Shown: positions 10,389 to 20,078, counted from the first letter of the stretch. The stretch is 64,000 nt of DNA from Dyella nitratireducens (GCF_014642835.1 NZ_BMJA01000006.1:62001-126000), one strand, 5' to 3'. Numbers and translations: made by a program. Notes: generated by a model from the letters alone, not told the origin.

Positions 10389-11611
10389 GGCACACGCTCC
10401 AGCACCGCACGTGGCGGCTGGCCGCGGAAACCCATCCCACGCCTGGCCAGCAGTTGTTGCAGCGGTGGCACGCGGTCATAAGCGAGCAAGGCTAGCGAAC
10501 GGAACGGTGCCAGCCATGGCTCCGGCATGCACGCGAAACGCACCAGATCGTGGCTCATGGCCATGGTGCCTTCGCGATCGGGCGCGCGGCGCGCGGCATA
10601 GCGTTCCAGCAGCTCTTGCGATCCGGGGTCGGCGGCTTCTGCAACCAGCTCGGCCAGAGTTAGCGCATCGCGCAGACCGAGGTTGAACCCTTGCGCTCCG
10701 ATCGGATGGACGGTTTGCGCGGCGTTGCCCACCAACACGGCGCGTGGTGCGATCAGGTTGCGGGCAGCGACGCGTTTGATGGCATAAGGATGGCGTTTGC
10801 CGGGGCGGCTCAACCGTCCCAAACGCCAACCGAAACGGCGCTGAGCCAGCGTGATGAAATCCGCATCGTTCAAAGCCGTCACGCCGGCTGCCACGTCCGC
10901 AGAAACGGTAAGCACCAGGCCACAGCGACGCTCCGCCAATGGCAATACGGCGATGGGGCCTTCATCGGAAAAACGCTCCCAGGCGCGATGCGCCGGATCG
11001 TGCTCCGGTGTCACCGTGCATACGAACAGGGTCTGCTTGTAATCGTGCACATCGGCGCCGATCCCAAGCTGCGCGCGCACGAACGACTCCGTGCCGTCCG
11101 CACCGACCAGCAAGGCGGCGTCGATATGTTGAACGCCATTGGGTGTTTTGATCTCTGCACGCCAACCATCCGCAAACCGGGTCAGGCCGGTAAGGCTCGC
11201 CGGCGCCAAACGCACCAGCCGCTGACAGGCATCCAGTCGACGCAACAAGGCAGCGCCGAGTTCACGCGCTGGCAACGTCCAGCCCAGCGCATCAACGCCG
11301 TGCTTGGCGGCATCCAGTCGCGCGCTGCCGAATTCACCCGCGCGGCTGACGTGGATGTGACGGATCGGCGTCGCCTGCGCCGCGGCGAGCGGCCATACGC
11401 CGATCGCGTCCAGCCCGTTTACGGTGGCGCGGGCCAGTGCAAGATTGCGTTCGTCATAGCTGGGCTGCGCGTCCGCGCGCGGCGCGGCAGCCTCGACCAG
11501 GGTGACGCGGCATCCGGCTGCATCCAGTGCGATCGCCAGGCTGGCGCCGACGAGGCCGCCACCGACCACCAGCACATTACCTTCGGGGGCAAAGAGGGGA
11601 GAGATAGTCAT
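10385..11611 (-). CDS. ubiH: Ubiquinone-biosynthesis FAD hydroxylase (UbiH type)
   Basis: FAD monooxygenase of 408 residues, most like 2-octaprenyl-6-methoxyphenol hydroxylase. Motifs: VVGGGLVGASLAIALDAAG near the N-terminus, LLVGADGTESFVR in the middle and VGNAAQTVHPIGAQGFNLG, the UbiH-style variant of the FAD motif. The ATG at 11611 was preferred over an upstream in-frame start because TATCAT, a -10-like box, ends 6 nt before it. It overlaps the next hydroxylase gene by 4 bp. The exact ring position is inferred from family resemblance. Confidence 0.85.
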   Translation of the reverse strand: MTISPLFAPEGNVLVVGGGLVGASLAIALDAAGCRVTLVEAAAPRADAQPSYDERNLALARATVNGLDAIGVWPLAAAQATPIRHIHVSRAGEFGSARLDAAKHGVDALGWTLPARELGAALLRRLDACQRLVRLAPASLTGLTRFADGWRAEIKTPNGVQHIDAALLVGADGTESFVRAQLGIGADVHDYKQTLFVCTVTPEHDPAHRAWERFSDEGPIAVLPLAERRCGLVLTVSADVAAGVTALNDADFITLAQRRFGWRLGRLSRPGKRHPYAIKRVAARNLIAPRAVLVGNAAQTVHPIGAQGFNLGLRDALTLAELVAEAADPGSQELLERYAARRAPDREGTMAMSHDLVRFACMPEPWLAPFRSLALLAYDRVPPLQQLLARRGMGFRGQPPRAVLERVP

Positions 11612-11617
11612 GCGCGG

Positions 11618-11623
11618 ATGATA
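11618..11623 (-). promoter_or_regulatory. Candidate -10 box abutting ubiH
   Basis: TATCAT on the minus strand, 6 nt from the ubiH ATG, with no Shine-Dalgarno sequence between them. No convincing -35 hexamer. Confidence 0.4.
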
Positions 11624-11712
11624 CGCGCTGCATGACTGGCTTCGCATTGGGCTAAACTCCTACGTCTTCACACCATCCATCTATGGGCCGTCTGCTTTCC
11701 TGGGAGTTCTTC

Positions 11713-12312
11713 ATGGCTACGACATCCACCCAGCGCCTTGGCATTTTCGCTGCGCTCGCCTTGGTCATGGCGGCGACCCGCGTACATTTGTCGCTGTTCC
11801 ATCACGATGTTTGGGACGCGTCGTGGGGCGTGTTCTTCCTGGCCGGCTTCTGGCTACGCGGCACCGGCCGCTGGGCCTTTCCGCTGTTGATGGCCGAGGC
11901 CGTGCTGGTCGATTACGTGGTCATCACACGGATGGGCATCAGTTTCTGGGACCACTACTGTGTATCGGCCGGCTATTGGTTCCTGATTCCCGCCTATGGC
12001 GCACTGTGGATTGGCGGTAGCTGGCTGGCCAAGCATCAACGTGGCGTTACGCTTTCTACGCTGGGCATGGCTGTGGCTGCGCTGCTGGTAAGCGAAAACG
12101 CGTGCTATGTGATCTCCAATGGCAGCTTCTACTGGCTGAGCGCCCACGTGCCGGCACCGAAGAGCTTTGCGGCCTGGTTCGAAAACCTGGGTGATTGGTA
12201 CTTGCCGTTCCTGCAGACCACCGCGGTATATGTGGCGCTCGGCGCCGTGCTGCACGTACTTGCCGTGCAGCTTGCCCGCGTATCGCAGCACAGTGGCCAG
12301 GCGCAGCACTAA
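11713..12312 (+). CDS. BtuM-like membrane protein, putative vitamin B12 importer
   Basis: Hydrophobic protein of 199 residues with about six membrane spans. The ATG at 11713 has a GGGAG site 6 nt upstream; an ATG at 11683 in frame has none. It is followed after 2 bp by a cobalamin adenosyltransferase gene. BtuM proteins are about 200-residue S-component-like cobalamin transporters often encoded near such enzymes; their key residues, as I recall them for Thiobacillus denitrificans BtuM, are His28, Asp67, Cys80 and Tyr85. Here Asp67, Cys83 and Tyr88 (same Cys-x4-Tyr spacing, in HYCVSAGYWFLIPAYGALW) and His25, 30 or 31 are present. The assignment is an inference from topology, spacing and context, not from an alignment. 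Confidence 0.55.
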   Translation: MATTSTQRLGIFAALALVMAATRVHLSLFHHDVWDASWGVFFLAGFWLRGTGRWAFPLLMAEAVLVDYVVITRMGISFWDHYCVSAGYWFLIPAYGALWIGGSWLAKHQRGVTLSTLGMAVAALLVSENACYVISNGSFYWLSAHVPAPKSFAAWFENLGDWYLPFLQTTAVYVALGAVLHVLAVQLARVSQHSGQAQH

Positions 12313-12314
12313 AC

Positions 12315-12881
12315 GTGGGCAATCGGCTTTCGAAAATCTATACGCGTACCGGTGACGATGGCAGCACCGGTCTTGGTGACGGCTCACGCGTTCCTAAGGA
12401 TTCCGCACGCGTCAACGCGTACGGCACGGTGGACGAACTCAACAGCACCATCGGCATGGTGCTGGCCTGCGAAGGCCTCGATGCCGAGGTGCGCGAAACG
12501 CTCACCCAGGTGCAGCACGAGCTGTTCGATCTCGGCGGCGAACTCTGCATTCCAGGCATGGCGATGATCGAAGACGTCGACATCGATCGCCTGGAGCAGG
12601 TGCTGGACCGCCTCAACGATCCGCTGCCGCCGCTGAAGGATTTCATCCTGCCGGGCGGTGGCATGGCGGCTTCCTGCTGCCATCTGGCACGCACGGTATG
12701 CCGTCGCGCCGAGCGCGAAGTGATTGCATTAGGGCGAGTCGAGACCGTACGGCCGCAGGCGCAGCGCTATCTGAACCGGCTGTCCGATCTGTTGTTCGTG
12801 CTGTGCCGCGTGCTGGCCCGTGGCAGCGGCCATGGCGAAGTGCTTTGGCAACACGAGCGCCGCCGCAAGCCGGTGGGCTGA
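12315..12881 (+). CDS. PduO-type cob(I)alamin adenosyltransferase
   Basis: Transfers the adenosyl group of ATP to cob(I)alamin, making coenzyme B12. It has 188 residues from a GTG start placed 2 bp after the BtuM-like gene; this start gives the family N-terminus VGNRLSKIYTRTGDDGSTGL with the ATP-binding TRTGDDG loop. Further family features are AYGTVDELNS, FILPGG and the C-terminal RRAEREV...NRLSDLLFVL segment. The longer open frame upstream overlaps the membrane protein and is not coding. It probably traps imported B12, coupling uptake to activation. Confidence 0.93.
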   Translation: MGNRLSKIYTRTGDDGSTGLGDGSRVPKDSARVNAYGTVDELNSTIGMVLACEGLDAEVRETLTQVQHELFDLGGELCIPGMAMIEDVDIDRLEQVLDRLNDPLPPLKDFILPGGGMAASCCHLARTVCRRAEREVIALGRVETVRPQAQRYLNRLSDLLFVLCRVLARGSGHGEVLWQHERRRKPVG

Positions 12882-12888
12882 ATTCCGC

Positions 12889-13809
12889 ATGCTGCAGCTC
12901 TTCACCCACACCGTTTGCCTGCAGCACGACCCTGGTCCTGGCCATCCGGAATCCCCGGCCCGCCTCCGCGCGGTGCTGGAGGCGCTGGACCAGGATCGTT
13001 TCGCTGCCGTAGACCGTGTCGAAGCGCCGCGAGCTACCCGCGAGCAGTTGCTGCGCGTGCACACCCCGGCCCATGTGGAGCGGATTCTGGCGATCACGCC
13101 CGATGCAGACACGGTGCGCCTGGATGAGGACACCCTGATGTCGTCGTCCTCGGCCGAGGCTGGATTGCGCGCGGCCGGCGCGCTGGTGGCCGCCGTGGAT
13201 GCCGTGATGACGGGAGCCGCCACGCGCGCCTTCTGCGCGGTGCGGCCACCCGGCCATCACGCCACGCCGGATACTGCGATGGGCTTCTGCCTGTTCAACA
13301 ACGTGGCCGTCGGCGCTGCGCATGCATTGACCGCACATGGCTTGAAGCGCGTGGCGATCGCCGACTTCGACGTGCACCACGGCAACGGCACGCAAGATAT
13401 TTTCCAGCGCGAACCGCGCGTGCTGTTCATCTCTTCACATCAGCAGCCACTTTATCCCGGTACTGGCAGTCCGGACGAACAAGGCGTGGGCAATATCGTC
13501 AATGCGCCTTTGTCATCCGGCGAGGGGACTTACGAATTCCGCGAGCTGTGGAATGACATGCTGATGCCGAAACTCCATGCCTTCAAGCCGCAACTCGTGC
13601 TGGTATCGGCAGGCTTCGACGCGCATCAGCGCGATCCGCTGGCAAATCTGCAGTTGCAGACCGAGGACTACGCCTGGATCACCGAGCGACTGGTCGATCT
13701 CGCCCGCGCACATGCGGGTGGGCGACTGGTTTCCACGCTGGAGGGTGGATATGACCTGCAGGCGCTGGCAGCCAGTGTGAGTGCACATGTAAGCGCACTA
13801 CTCGACTAG
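12889..13809 (+). CDS. Histone deacetylase-family hydrolase (acetoin utilisation/APAH type)
   Basis: Zinc-dependent deacetylase-superfamily protein of 306 residues, starting 7 bp after the adenosyltransferase gene. The active-site motifs are present: RPPGHHA with His123-His124, DFDVHHGNGT with metal-ligand Asp161 and His163, and the second ligand region LVSAGFDAHQRDP. The arrangement (HxESPARL near the N-terminus, EGGYDL near the C-terminus) matches bacterial class II HDAC-like enzymes acting on acetylated polyamines or lysines. The operon link with B12 genes is unexplained; the substrate is not predictable here. Confidence 0.9.
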   Translation: MLQLFTHTVCLQHDPGPGHPESPARLRAVLEALDQDRFAAVDRVEAPRATREQLLRVHTPAHVERILAITPDADTVRLDEDTLMSSSSAEAGLRAAGALVAAVDAVMTGAATRAFCAVRPPGHHATPDTAMGFCLFNNVAVGAAHALTAHGLKRVAIADFDVHHGNGTQDIFQREPRVLFISSHQQPLYPGTGSPDEQGVGNIVNAPLSSGEGTYEFRELWNDMLMPKLHAFKPQLVLVSAGFDAHQRDPLANLQLQTEDYAWITERLVDLARAHAGGRLVSTLEGGYDLQALAASVSAHVSALLD

Positions 13810-13828
13810 CTGCGCTGACCCAACTTTC

Positions 13829-14245
13829 CTAAGGGGAAAGGGAATGGGCATCGGGCTCAAAACCCAGCGCCACCGAGTTGATGCAATAACGCATGCCTGT
13901 GGGCTTTGGCCCATCCGGAAAAACATGCCCTAGGTGAGAGTCGCACGACGCGCAGCGTACTTCCGTGCGGTGCATGCCATGGCTCTCGTCCGGCACGAGG
14001 TTGACCGAAGCGCGTTTGATCGGCTGGAAGAAGCTCGGCCAGCCGGAACCGGAGTCGTACTTGGCCTCGGAAGCGAACAAGTGCGCATGACATGCCACGC
14101 AGGTGTAGGTTCCTGCCTCCTTATGCTTGTACCACTTGCCGCTAAAGGGCGGCTCGGTGGCTGAGCAGCGGCATACCGCGTACTGCTCCGGATTCAGGCT
14201 TTTGCGCCATTGTTCGTCCGTCTTGTAAGGCTTGGGCTGATTCAT
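13829..14245 (-). CDS. msrB: Peptide-methionine (R)-S-oxide reductase
   Basis: Repairs oxidised methionine residues (R epimer). It has 138 residues; the ATG at 14245 has GGGAG 5 nt upstream. Two CxxC pairs (CVAC and CASC) bind structural zinc, and the catalytic cysteine is in the C-terminal [12 protein letters not shown] motif. GSGWPSF is the other conserved core motif. No signal peptide, so cytoplasmic. It is divergent from lptD and convergent with the deacetylase gene. Confidence 0.95.
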   Translation of the reverse strand: MNQPKPYKTDEQWRKSLNPEQYAVCRCSATEPPFSGKWYKHKEAGTYTCVACHAHLFASEAKYDSGSGWPSFFQPIKRASVNLVPDESHGMHRTEVRCASCDSHLGHVFPDGPKPTGMRYCINSVALGFEPDAHSLSP

Positions 14246-14328
14246 GCGTTCTCCCACTCATGACGTATGCCGTACGAAGGGCCTTTTCTGTTAGCTTAAC
14301 GCCCCTTCGTCGCCGATTGATCGCCTCC

Positions 14329-16803
14329 GTGAAGCCCAAGAGCCTGTCGCCCTCGCGTTCTCTGCCTCCACGCCGCCTGCTAGCAATCGCTGCTGCCACT
14401 GCCCTGTTCAGCAGTCAGGGCGCGCATGCTTCGCAACAGACCAAACATCCCAAGGCCACGCTTACCGGTACGGAGGTGGTCTGCCCGCTGGGCACCTTCA
14501 TCTGCCCGCCCCGCCCGGACAATTTCGCATTGTGCCGGCCCAACGGCATGCTGGAGTTCTACGACCCGTTCCTGAGCAAGGATTCGGCGCTACGCGCCAC
14601 CGCCAACACCAATGTGTGGGCCGACCACGTGGAAAGCCCCGATCAGGTCATCTATCACCTGAGCGGCCATGTAAAGACTATCCGGGCCGACCAGGAACTG
14701 CACGCCGACTTCGCCGACTACAACAGCGACACCACGGATTACGACGCGCGTGGCAAGGTGCATTACCAAGAGGCCTCGCAGCTGGTATCGGCCGATCACA
14801 TCACCGGCAACACCGACAACAGCACGGGTGTGGCCACCGGCAACGTGCGTTATCAGATGTTGGATTCGCACGGCAACGGCACCGCCGTGCGTGGTGAAAT
14901 GCTGGACGCGGACCGCAACCGCTACACCAAGACCACCTATTCCACCTGCGATATCGGGCGGCACATCTGGGAAATCCGCGCCAAGCAGATCGACACTGAC
15001 CAGACCACCGGCCGCGGCATCGCGCGCGACGCCACGATGACCATGTACGGGGTGCCGTTTTTCTATTTCCCGTGGATGACCTTCCCGCTCAACAACGATC
15101 GCCAGAGCGGCTTCCTGTTTCCGTATTTCGAGCACACCGGTAACGCCGGCTACCAGTTCCGCATCCCGTACTACTTCAACCTGGCGCCCAACTACGATGC
15201 CACGCTGACGCCGCGCTACTACAGCCTGCGCGGCGCAATGCTGTCGGGTGAAGTGCGTTACATGTTTCCGAGGACCACCGGTGAGTTTCAGATCGAGTTT
15301 CTGCCGCACGACAACTACAACGACCAGAAGCTCACTTCCACCTCGATCGACACGCAAGGTCAGCAGCGCTACCTGTATCGCTTCGTCAACAGCACCAGTC
15401 TCTGGCCGGGCTGGTCGCTCAACACCAACATCATGCGCGCGTCCGACCAGAACTATTTGCGCGACTTCGGCAATGACCTATTCACCATTTCCACGGCGCT
15501 GCTGTATTCCAGCGTCTACCTCAATGGTGGCGGCAACTGGTGGAATGCCTCGATCGGCGGCGATATGTGGCAGAACGTGGATCCGTCCGAAGCGAACAGC
15601 GTGGAGCCCTACAAACGCTTGCCGCGGGCTACGTTCAACATGGATATCCCGTTCGCACGCTGGTACGACTTCGGCCTGAACAGCGAAGCGGTGAAGTTCA
15701 GCAAGTTCAATCAGGTGGAAGGCGCGCGTCTGGACATGACGCCGTACGTCGACGCGGATTTCCAGGGCTCCGCCTGGTTCTTCCGCCCCAAGCTGGCTTA
15801 CCGCTACACGAGTTACTCGCTCGATTCCGGCTATCAGAGGTACAACTATTACGGACAGGTCGGGACAGCCGGCACATCGCCGTTCACCGAAAGCAATCCC
15901 AGCCGCTCGCTGCCCATCGTCAGCCTGGATCAAGGCCTGATCTTCGAGCGCAGCACGTCGATGTTCGGCAGCAACTACACGCAAACGCTGGAGCCACGGC
16001 TGTATTACCTGTACGTGCCATACCGCAACCAGAACAACCTACCGCTGTTCGACACAGGGCTCATGGCGTTCGATGACTGGATGCTGTTCGCGCCAAACCA
16101 GTTCTCCGGCGCAGACCGCCAGATGAACGCGAACAACCTCACCGCGGCCGTCACCACCCGTTTCCTTGACGATGGCGGTGTGGAGCGTGTGTCGGCGACG
16201 TTTGGGCAGATCCATTACTTCACGCCGCAAAGGGTGCAGACACCCTGCACCCTCACCAACACCACGACCAGCAACGTCAACGGCTGCGCTGCCGCCACCA
16301 ACTGGAGCGGCTCCGATTACGTGGCTGAGCTCAACACCCAGCTCAACGATCAGTGGACGGCCAGCACCGAGTATCTGTGGAACCCGAACACGCGCCTGAC
16401 CGACCTGGGCACGTTCACGCTGCAGCGCCGCCTTGGCTTCGATGGCATCCTCAACTTTTCCTACCGGTTCCGTCGTGGCCTGGTGGAACAATACGACGTC
16501 TCGGCGGTCTACCCGCTGTCGGAGCGCTGGCGCCTGATTGGCGAGTGGACTTACTCGGAACTGGACAAGCGCACTGTGGAAGCCCTTGCCGGCGTGCAGT
16601 ACGAAGGATGTTGCGTAAAGGTGAGCGTGGTGGCCCGCCGCTACGTCACCGGCTACTACGGCGTGGTCACCGCGCTGCCGCCAGGCCAGACTGCACCGGG
16701 GAGCGACACGGCCGTCATGTTCCAGTTGGAATTCAAGGGCATGGGGACCTTCAGCGGCCAGACGGAGAGCGTGCTGCGGCGTGATATCCTTGGCTATCAA
16801 TAA
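14329..16803 (+). CDS. lptD: LPS-assembly protein LptD
   Basis: Outer-membrane beta-barrel that, with LptE, inserts lipopolysaccharide into the outer leaflet. An N-terminal OstA/LptA-like domain (DHVESPDQVIYHLSGHVK onwards) is followed by a large C-terminal barrel. N-terminal cysteines (in CPLG, ICPPRP and LCRPNG) and the C-terminal pair EGCCVK are consistent with the conserved disulfides. The frame is open from an ATG at 14260, but that would put about 40 residues before the signal peptide and leave only 14 bp to msrB; the GTG at 14329 places the signal peptide (PRRLLAIAAATALFSSQGAHA) normally and is preferred. It heads the lptD-surA-pdxA-rsmA-apaG-apaH group. Confidence 0.93.
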   Translation: MKPKSLSPSRSLPPRRLLAIAAATALFSSQGAHASQQTKHPKATLTGTEVVCPLGTFICPPRPDNFALCRPNGMLEFYDPFLSKDSALRATANTNVWADHVESPDQVIYHLSGHVKTIRADQELHADFADYNSDTTDYDARGKVHYQEASQLVSADHITGNTDNSTGVATGNVRYQMLDSHGNGTAVRGEMLDADRNRYTKTTYSTCDIGRHIWEIRAKQIDTDQTTGRGIARDATMTMYGVPFFYFPWMTFPLNNDRQSGFLFPYFEHTGNAGYQFRIPYYFNLAPNYDATLTPRYYSLRGAMLSGEVRYMFPRTTGEFQIEFLPHDNYNDQKLTSTSIDTQGQQRYLYRFVNSTSLWPGWSLNTNIMRASDQNYLRDFGNDLFTISTALLYSSVYLNGGGNWWNASIGGDMWQNVDPSEANSVEPYKRLPRATFNMDIPFARWYDFGLNSEAVKFSKFNQVEGARLDMTPYVDADFQGSAWFFRPKLAYRYTSYSLDSGYQRYNYYGQVGTAGTSPFTESNPSRSLPIVSLDQGLIFERSTSMFGSNYTQTLEPRLYYLYVPYRNQNNLPLFDTGLMAFDDWMLFAPNQFSGADRQMNANNLTAAVTTRFLDDGGVERVSATFGQIHYFTPQRVQTPCTLTNTTTSNVNGCAAATNWSGSDYVAELNTQLNDQWTASTEYLWNPNTRLTDLGTFTLQRRLGFDGILNFSYRFRRGLVEQYDVSAVYPLSERWRLIGEWTYSELDKRTVEALAGVQYEGCCVKVSVVARRYVTGYYGVVTALPPGQTAPGSDTAVMFQLEFKGMGTFSGQTESVLRRDILGYQ

Positions 16804-16924
16804 GCGCGCCCAGGCAGGCTCGGGCGCCCTCGAAAAAGCGGCGATACCAAACCGTTTATTGGGCCGTTTTTTGAGCAACACCGTTACCAATCCTTCGCCA
16901 CCGGCGACAGAAGGCTGTTCACTG

Positions 16925-18271
16925 ATGAAGCAGATTTTTGCGTTCCTCCTGCTGACGATCGTCACAGCGATCCCGTCACTGGCCCAGGCTCAGCTCCTGG
17001 CGCCACAGGACTCGAGCAGCGGGCCCGTCGACCGCATCGTCGCCGTTGTCGAAGACGAGGTGATCCTGCAGAGCGAGCTGAACGATGCCGTCGCCGCCAT
17101 CCAGCAGCAGTACGCCAACCAGCCGGGACAGCTGCCGCCCATCGACGTGCTGCGCCGGCAGGTACTCGACCGCCTGGTCCTGATGAAGCTGCAATTGCAA
17201 CGCGCCGATGATCAGGGCATTCGCGTGTCGGACTCGGACGTCGACCAGGCCGTGCAGGCCGTAGCCGAGCAAAACAAGATGACGCCTGACCAGTTGCGCG
17301 CCGCCGTCGAGCAGACCGGCATGAGCTACGCGGCTTACCGCCAGCAGCTGCATGACCAGCTGGTGGTGCAGAAGCTGCACGAGAACGTCGTACACAGCTC
17401 GGTGTCGGTGACCGATAGCGAGATCAACAACCTGCTCAACAGCCCGAACTACAAGGCCGGCGAAGTGCATCTGGCCCACATCCAGGTCAGCATCCCCGGC
17501 GGCGCTTCTGCTGCTGACATCCAGACTGCGCAAACCAAGGCCGAGCAGGCGCTCGCCGCAGTCAAGGGCGGCATGCCCTTCAAGGCTGCGGCCATCCGCT
17601 TCTCCGACGCGCCCGATGCGCTGGACGGTGGCGACCTCGGCTGGCGCCGTTTGGACGAAGTACCTCCGGCCTTCGTCGACACCATCAACGGCCTCAAGCC
17701 GGGCCAGGTCAGCGGGATCCTGCACGGCCCTACCGGCTTCCATATCATTCAGTTGGTGGATCAGCGCTCACAAGCCAAACAGATGGTGACCGAGTTCCAC
17801 GCACGCCAGATCCTGATCCGCCCCAGCGAGCTGCTGTCGCCGACACAGGCCCAGCAGAAAGCGCAGGATATTTACAACCGCATCGTCAACAAGCACGAGG
17901 ACTTCGCCAAGCTGGCGAAGGACAACTCCAATGACGACACCACGGCCAACGCCGGTGGCGATATGGGCTGGTTCCAGCAGGGCGATTGGGGCACGCTGAT
18001 CGGCCAGAAGGTGGCTGACATGAAGGACAGCGAGGTCTCAGAGCCGTTCCAGAGCGAAGCGGGTTGGCACATCCTGCAACGCCTCGGTACGCGCAACAGC
18101 GACATGACGAGCGAGATCGCACGCAACCAGGCACGCCAGGCGATCGGCAACCGCAAGGCTGATCAGGCCTATGACGACTTCCTGCGCGATCTGCGCTCCA
18201 GCTCGTACGTGAAGATTCTCGTGCCAGAGCTGGAAGAACCCGCAACGGACAACGGCAAGGCGTCGTCGTAA
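16925..18271 (+). CDS. surA: Periplasmic chaperone/peptidyl-prolyl isomerase SurA
   Basis: Folding chaperone for outer-membrane proteins, including LptD. It has 448 residues from the ATG at 16925, which opens a signal peptide (MKQIFAFLLLTIVTAIPSLAQA). The N-terminal chaperone region (VDRIVAVVEDEVILQSEL) is followed by two parvulin domains, at roughly 175-275 and 285-390, each with the GGDLGW or GGDMGW motif. The open frame upstream overlaps the lptD end and is not part of the protein. The lptD-surA linkage is conserved in gammaproteobacteria. Confidence 0.95.
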   Translation: MKQIFAFLLLTIVTAIPSLAQAQLLAPQDSSSGPVDRIVAVVEDEVILQSELNDAVAAIQQQYANQPGQLPPIDVLRRQVLDRLVLMKLQLQRADDQGIRVSDSDVDQAVQAVAEQNKMTPDQLRAAVEQTGMSYAAYRQQLHDQLVVQKLHENVVHSSVSVTDSEINNLLNSPNYKAGEVHLAHIQVSIPGGASAADIQTAQTKAEQALAAVKGGMPFKAAAIRFSDAPDALDGGDLGWRRLDEVPPAFVDTINGLKPGQVSGILHGPTGFHIIQLVDQRSQAKQMVTEFHARQILIRPSELLSPTQAQQKAQDIYNRIVNKHEDFAKLAKDNSNDDTTANAGGDMGWFQQGDWGTLIGQKVADMKDSEVSEPFQSEAGWHILQRLGTRNSDMTSEIARNQARQAIGNRKADQAYDDFLRDLRSSSYVKILVPELEEPATDNGKASS

Positions 18272-18294
18272 TGGCGACACTGCGCGGGTAAGCC

Positions 18295-19290
18295 GTGAAC
18301 AGTCTCGCACTGCCGCGGCTCGCCCTTACTGCCGGGGAGCCGGCCGGTGTCGGGCCCGAGTTGCTGATCCGATTGGCCGCCACTCCTCTGGCGGCCAATT
18401 TCATTGCCATCACCGATCGCGGCCTGCTTGAGCGCGCTGCCGAACGTTGCGGTGTCGACGTCCGATTACTGGACGACGACGGCGCCGATATCCAGCAACG
18501 CCCATCAGGCACGCTACGCGTGAGGCATGTTGCGCTGGACGTGCCCGAGCTGCCTGGCCAACCCGACCCGCGCAACGCCCACCACGTATTGGCCACATTG
18601 CGCGAAGCCGCGGATGGATGCCTGAGTGGCCGCTATGCTGCGGTCGTCACGGCGCCACTGCAGAAATCCTCAATCAACGATGCCGGCATTCCTTTCAGTG
18701 GACATACCGAATTCTTTGCCGAGCACAGCCATGCCGACGTGGTGATGATGCTGGCTAGCCCGGAACTGCGCGTGGCCTTGGCCACGACGCACTTGCCGTT
18801 GCGGGCCGTGTCTGCTGCTATCGATGCGCCGTCACTAGAACGCACGCTACGCATCGTGCATCAAGCATTGCGCTCAAAATTCGGGTTAGCCCAGCCACGC
18901 ATCGCCCTACTTGGCCTCAATCCGCATGCTGGCGAAAGTGGGCACATCGGACACGAGGAAATCGACACGATCATTCCGGTCATGGACACGCTGCGTCGTG
19001 AAGGTATGCAGTTGCTCGGTCCCATGCCGGCCGATACAGCCTTCGTGCCTGCACAGCGCGAACATTACGATGCCGTGCTGGCGATGTATCACGATCAGGC
19101 TTTGCCGGTGCTCAAGAGCGAAGCCTTCGATCGCACCGTCAACATCACGCTCGGCCTGCCCTTCATTCGCACGTCCGTCGATCATGGTACCGCGCTCGAT
19201 CTTGCCGGCACCGGCAAAGCCGATCCCTCCAGCCTGATCGCTGCGGCACGCATGGCGCTGGATCTCGTCGCACGCAGCAAATCATCATGA
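18295..19290 (+). CDS. pdxA: 4-hydroxythreonine-4-phosphate dehydrogenase
   Basis: NAD-dependent enzyme of pyridoxal 5'-phosphate synthesis. It has 331 residues from a GTG start; an ATG 24 bp earlier runs into a stop after six codons. Family motifs: LTAGEPAGVGPELL at the N-terminus, FSGHTEFFAE, LGLNPHAGESG with metal-binding His, and YHDQALPVLK. Its TGA overlaps the rsmA ATG (ATGA), indicating coupling. Confidence 0.95.
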   Translation: MNSLALPRLALTAGEPAGVGPELLIRLAATPLAANFIAITDRGLLERAAERCGVDVRLLDDDGADIQQRPSGTLRVRHVALDVPELPGQPDPRNAHHVLATLREAADGCLSGRYAAVVTAPLQKSSINDAGIPFSGHTEFFAEHSHADVVMMLASPELRVALATTHLPLRAVSAAIDAPSLERTLRIVHQALRSKFGLAQPRIALLGLNPHAGESGHIGHEEIDTIIPVMDTLRREGMQLLGPMPADTAFVPAQREHYDAVLAMYHDQALPVLKSEAFDRTVNITLGLPFIRTSVDHGTALDLAGTGKADPSSLIAAARMALDLVARSKSS

Positions 19291-20078
19291 ACGCCCCCGC
19301 CCGTCCCAAAAAAAGCTTTGGCCAGCACTTTCTGCACGAGCGCCGGTACATCGAACGCATCGTTGCCGCCATCTCGCCACGTTCGGATGATTTTCTGGTG
19401 GAAATCGGCCCCGGCGAAGGCGCACTGACATTTCCGTTACTGACTGTCGCTGGCAAACTCACTGCAATCGAACTGGATACCGACTTGATCCCGCGCCTTC
19501 AGCAACAAGCTGCCGGCATCGGAGAACTGTCGATCGTGCATGCCGATGTACTCAAGGTGGATTTCACTGCTTTGGCGCAGCGTGCGGGGGTGACACGGTT
19601 GCGTATCGCCGGCAATCTGCCCTATTACATTTCCAGTCCCATCCTGTTCCATTGCATCGATCATGCGGCGGCGATCACCGACATGCATTTCATGCTGCAG
19701 AAGGAAGTGGTCGATCGCATGGCCGCGGAGCCTGGCAGCAAGGTGTATGGGCGGCTATCCGTGATGTTGCAGGTCGCCTGCCGGGTCGTGCCTTTGTTTG
19801 ACGTGCCGCCCGGCGCATTCCGTCCGCCGCCCAAAGTTGACTCATCGGTCGTGCGCCTCGTGCCGATCCCTCCGGAAGAACGCCACGATGCCGACCCGGC
19901 GCGTCTGCATGCCATTGTAAAAGCGGCTTTCGCGCAACGCCGCAAGACACTCTCCAACGCATTGCGGCAACTGATGGATGCTGAAGCCATCCGGGCGGCA
20001 GGGATCGATCCCAAGGTGCGGGCGGAGATGTTGGCTCCCATGGATTTTGTGGCGCTGGCCAAGGGGCGTGAATCGTAA
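19287..20078 (+). CDS. rsmA: 16S rRNA dimethyladenosine transferase
   Basis: Methylates two adjacent adenosines near the 3' end of 16S rRNA (A1518 and A1519 in E. coli numbering), a late ribosome-assembly checkpoint. It has 263 residues. Motifs: [12 protein letters not shown]-binding [11 protein letters not shown] and catalytic NLPYYISSP. Also known as ksgA. It overlaps pdxA by 4 bp. Confidence 0.97.
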   Translation: MNAPARPKKSFGQHFLHERRYIERIVAAISPRSDDFLVEIGPGEGALTFPLLTVAGKLTAIELDTDLIPRLQQQAAGIGELSIVHADVLKVDFTALAQRAGVTRLRIAGNLPYYISSPILFHCIDHAAAITDMHFMLQKEVVDRMAAEPGSKVYGRLSVMLQVACRVVPLFDVPPGAFRPPPKVDSSVVRLVPIPPEERHDADPARLHAIVKAAFAQRRKTLSNALRQLMDAEAIRAAGIDPKVRAEMLAPMDFVALAKGRES

